Source: Caulobacteraceae bacterium (GTDB taxonomy: Bacteria; Pseudomonadota; Alphaproteobacteria; Caulobacterales; Caulobacteraceae). From it: 6,909 nucleotides of DNA. Positions 6,491 to 6,909 of the stretch are shown here, in pieces. The translations under genes and the position numbers were made by a program. Location of the stretch: the NCBI GenBank assembly GCA_025351125.1, contig JANXWN010000364.1:1-6909 (forward strand), in the 5' to 3' direction. The notes under the pieces were generated by a model, which saw nothing but the letters and a program-made list of their open reading frames with translations, made no database searches and was not told the DNA's origin. Position 1 is the first letter of the stretch; every line of letters begins with the position of its first letter.

Positions 6491-6697
6491 TCACCCGTGA
6501 CCGTGGCCACGCCATACAGCGGCGCCGACCAGCACCAGAATGGCCACGAACTGCAGAGCGACGCGCAACCGCATCAACTTATTGGAATGGGATCGTGCGT
6601 AATCGCCGCCGCGAAACAGACTGTAAATGCCGAACCCCAAAGTGATCGCCACGGCGGCGAGGCAAAGGGGGATCAGCCAATCGAAGATATCGCGCAT
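6491..6697 (-). CDS. HIG1-domain (twin transmembrane) small membrane protein
   Basis: This 68-residue protein has two membrane helices (about 7-27 and 48-62) joined by a conserved polar loop, FRGGDYARSHSNKLMRLRV (28-46). The loop with NKLMRxRVxxQ is the hallmark of the HIG1 (hypoxia-induced gene 1) domain. Eukaryotic members associate with respiratory supercomplexes and cytochrome oxidase; the bacterial role is less clear. The C-terminus is a short His/Gly tail (RGHGHG). An in-frame GTG at 6706 has AAGG about seven bases ahead and would add three residues, while the ATG at 6697 has an AAGG that is very close; the start is therefore uncertain by three codons. It is the first gene of the cluster with the adenosyltransferase, a pairing I recall as common in alphaproteobacteria. 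Confidence 0.88.
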   Translation of the reverse strand: MRDIFDWLIPLCLAAVAITLGFGIYSLFRGGDYARSHSNKLMRLRVALQFVAILVLVGAAVWRGHGHG

Positions 6698-6709
6698 GAC
6701 CTTCACCCT

Positions 6710-6725
6710 AGCGCCTTATGGCGCT
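6710..6725. promoter_or_regulatory. Small perfect hairpin in the 5' leader of the HIG1 gene
   Basis: AGCGCC (6710-6715) and GGCGCT (6720-6725) pair around the loop TTAT. On the plus strand a run of five T ends at 6729, giving the look of a Rho-independent terminator, but no plus-strand gene ends here. On the minus strand it lies 4 bases ahead of the GTG (6706) and 13 ahead of the ATG (6697), and its loop and arm contain the AAGG that would serve the GTG. It could block antisense transcription, shape the leader, or be chance. The remaining gap to the GST gene shows no firm promoter. Confidence 0.35.
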
Positions 6726-6871
6726 TTTTCAAACGCGCCGATCACGCGTCGGCTCTAAAATCCTGCCGATTTAAGATTGCAGCCCGTCGGCTCGCGCCTC
6801 CGCGCTCTGGCGGATAGCGTTTGCCGGCGCTACTGATAGATAGCGCGACCACAGTCTTGGGAACCTCACCG

Positions 6872-6909
6872 ATGATCACCGTCCACCATCTCAACAACTC
6901 GCGCTCGCA
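6872..6909 (+). CDS. Glutathione S-transferase, N-terminus only (cut by window edge)
   Basis: Only 12 codons are in the window: MITVHHLNNSRS. This start is very typical of the N-terminal thioredoxin-like strand of bacterial glutathione S-transferases, in which the following residues are QR(V/I)LWLLEEL. S10 of the NSRS motif lies where the family places its active-site Ser/Tyr. The gene is divergent from the HIG1 cluster, with a 165-174-base shared upstream gap. A GGGAA sits about 10 bases ahead of the ATG as a modest ribosome site. Because so little is present, the call rests on this motif and the start context. Confidence 0.7.
   Translation, partial: MITVHHLNNSRS

Noticed and set aside
1..6909. 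Search for CRISPR arrays, tRNAs, insertion sequence ends and defence or phage genes
   Set aside because: No regularly spaced repeats, tRNA-like folds, transposase motifs or phage genes were seen; vsr alone does not make a defence island.

Overview
The window looks like ordinary chromosomal DNA of a GC-rich Gram-negative bacterium, most likely an alphaproteobacterium. The evidence is high GC with G/C at third codon positions, a HIG1-type two-helix membrane protein beside a PduO-type cobalamin adenosyltransferase and etfB-etfA (an arrangement I recall from alphaproteobacteria), and a lipoprotein and a glycine-zipper stress protein of types seen in that class. I see no tRNA, rRNA, CRISPR array, insertion sequence, phage gene or plasmid gene. 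A species cannot be named from this sequence.

Layout, from right to left because almost everything is on the minus strand. At the right edge a glutathione S-transferase begins on the plus strand and runs off the window (6872-6909). Divergent from it is a minus-strand cluster: a HIG1-domain membrane protein (6491-6697), a PduO-type ATP:cob(I)alamin adenosyltransferase (5917-6483), and then etfB (4819-5568) and etfA (3874-4818), the two subunits of the electron transfer flavoprotein. Between the adenosyltransferase and etfB sits a small plus-strand gene (5699-5920) for a Trp-rich membrane-anchored protein of unknown function. Its stop codon overlaps the adenosyltransferase stop. This insertion probably gives etfBA its own promoter.

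Downstream of etfA come an alpha/beta-hydrolase (2898-3776), then a small lipoprotein (2344-2739) closely followed by a glycine-zipper general-stress-type protein (1715-2320). A 263-base gap with a perfect 12-bp inverted repeat follows. Then comes cysK (468-1451), whose stop codon overlaps the TTG start of a Vsr-type mismatch endonuclease gene that leaves the window at base 1.

Functional reading: etfBA carries electrons from flavin dehydrogenases (beta-oxidation and related pathways) toward the quinone pool. The adenosyltransferase supplies adenosylcobalamin, which methylmalonyl-CoA-type mutases need. The HIG1 protein may relate to respiratory complexes. The lipoprotein/stress-protein pair looks like an envelope or stress unit. 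CysK makes cysteine. Vsr starts repair of T:G mismatches left by 5-methylcytosine deamination. I did not find a convincing new multi-gene system. The points most worth a second look are the small Trp-rich protein, the cysK-vsr coupling, and the overlapping inverted repeats at 1615-1666.
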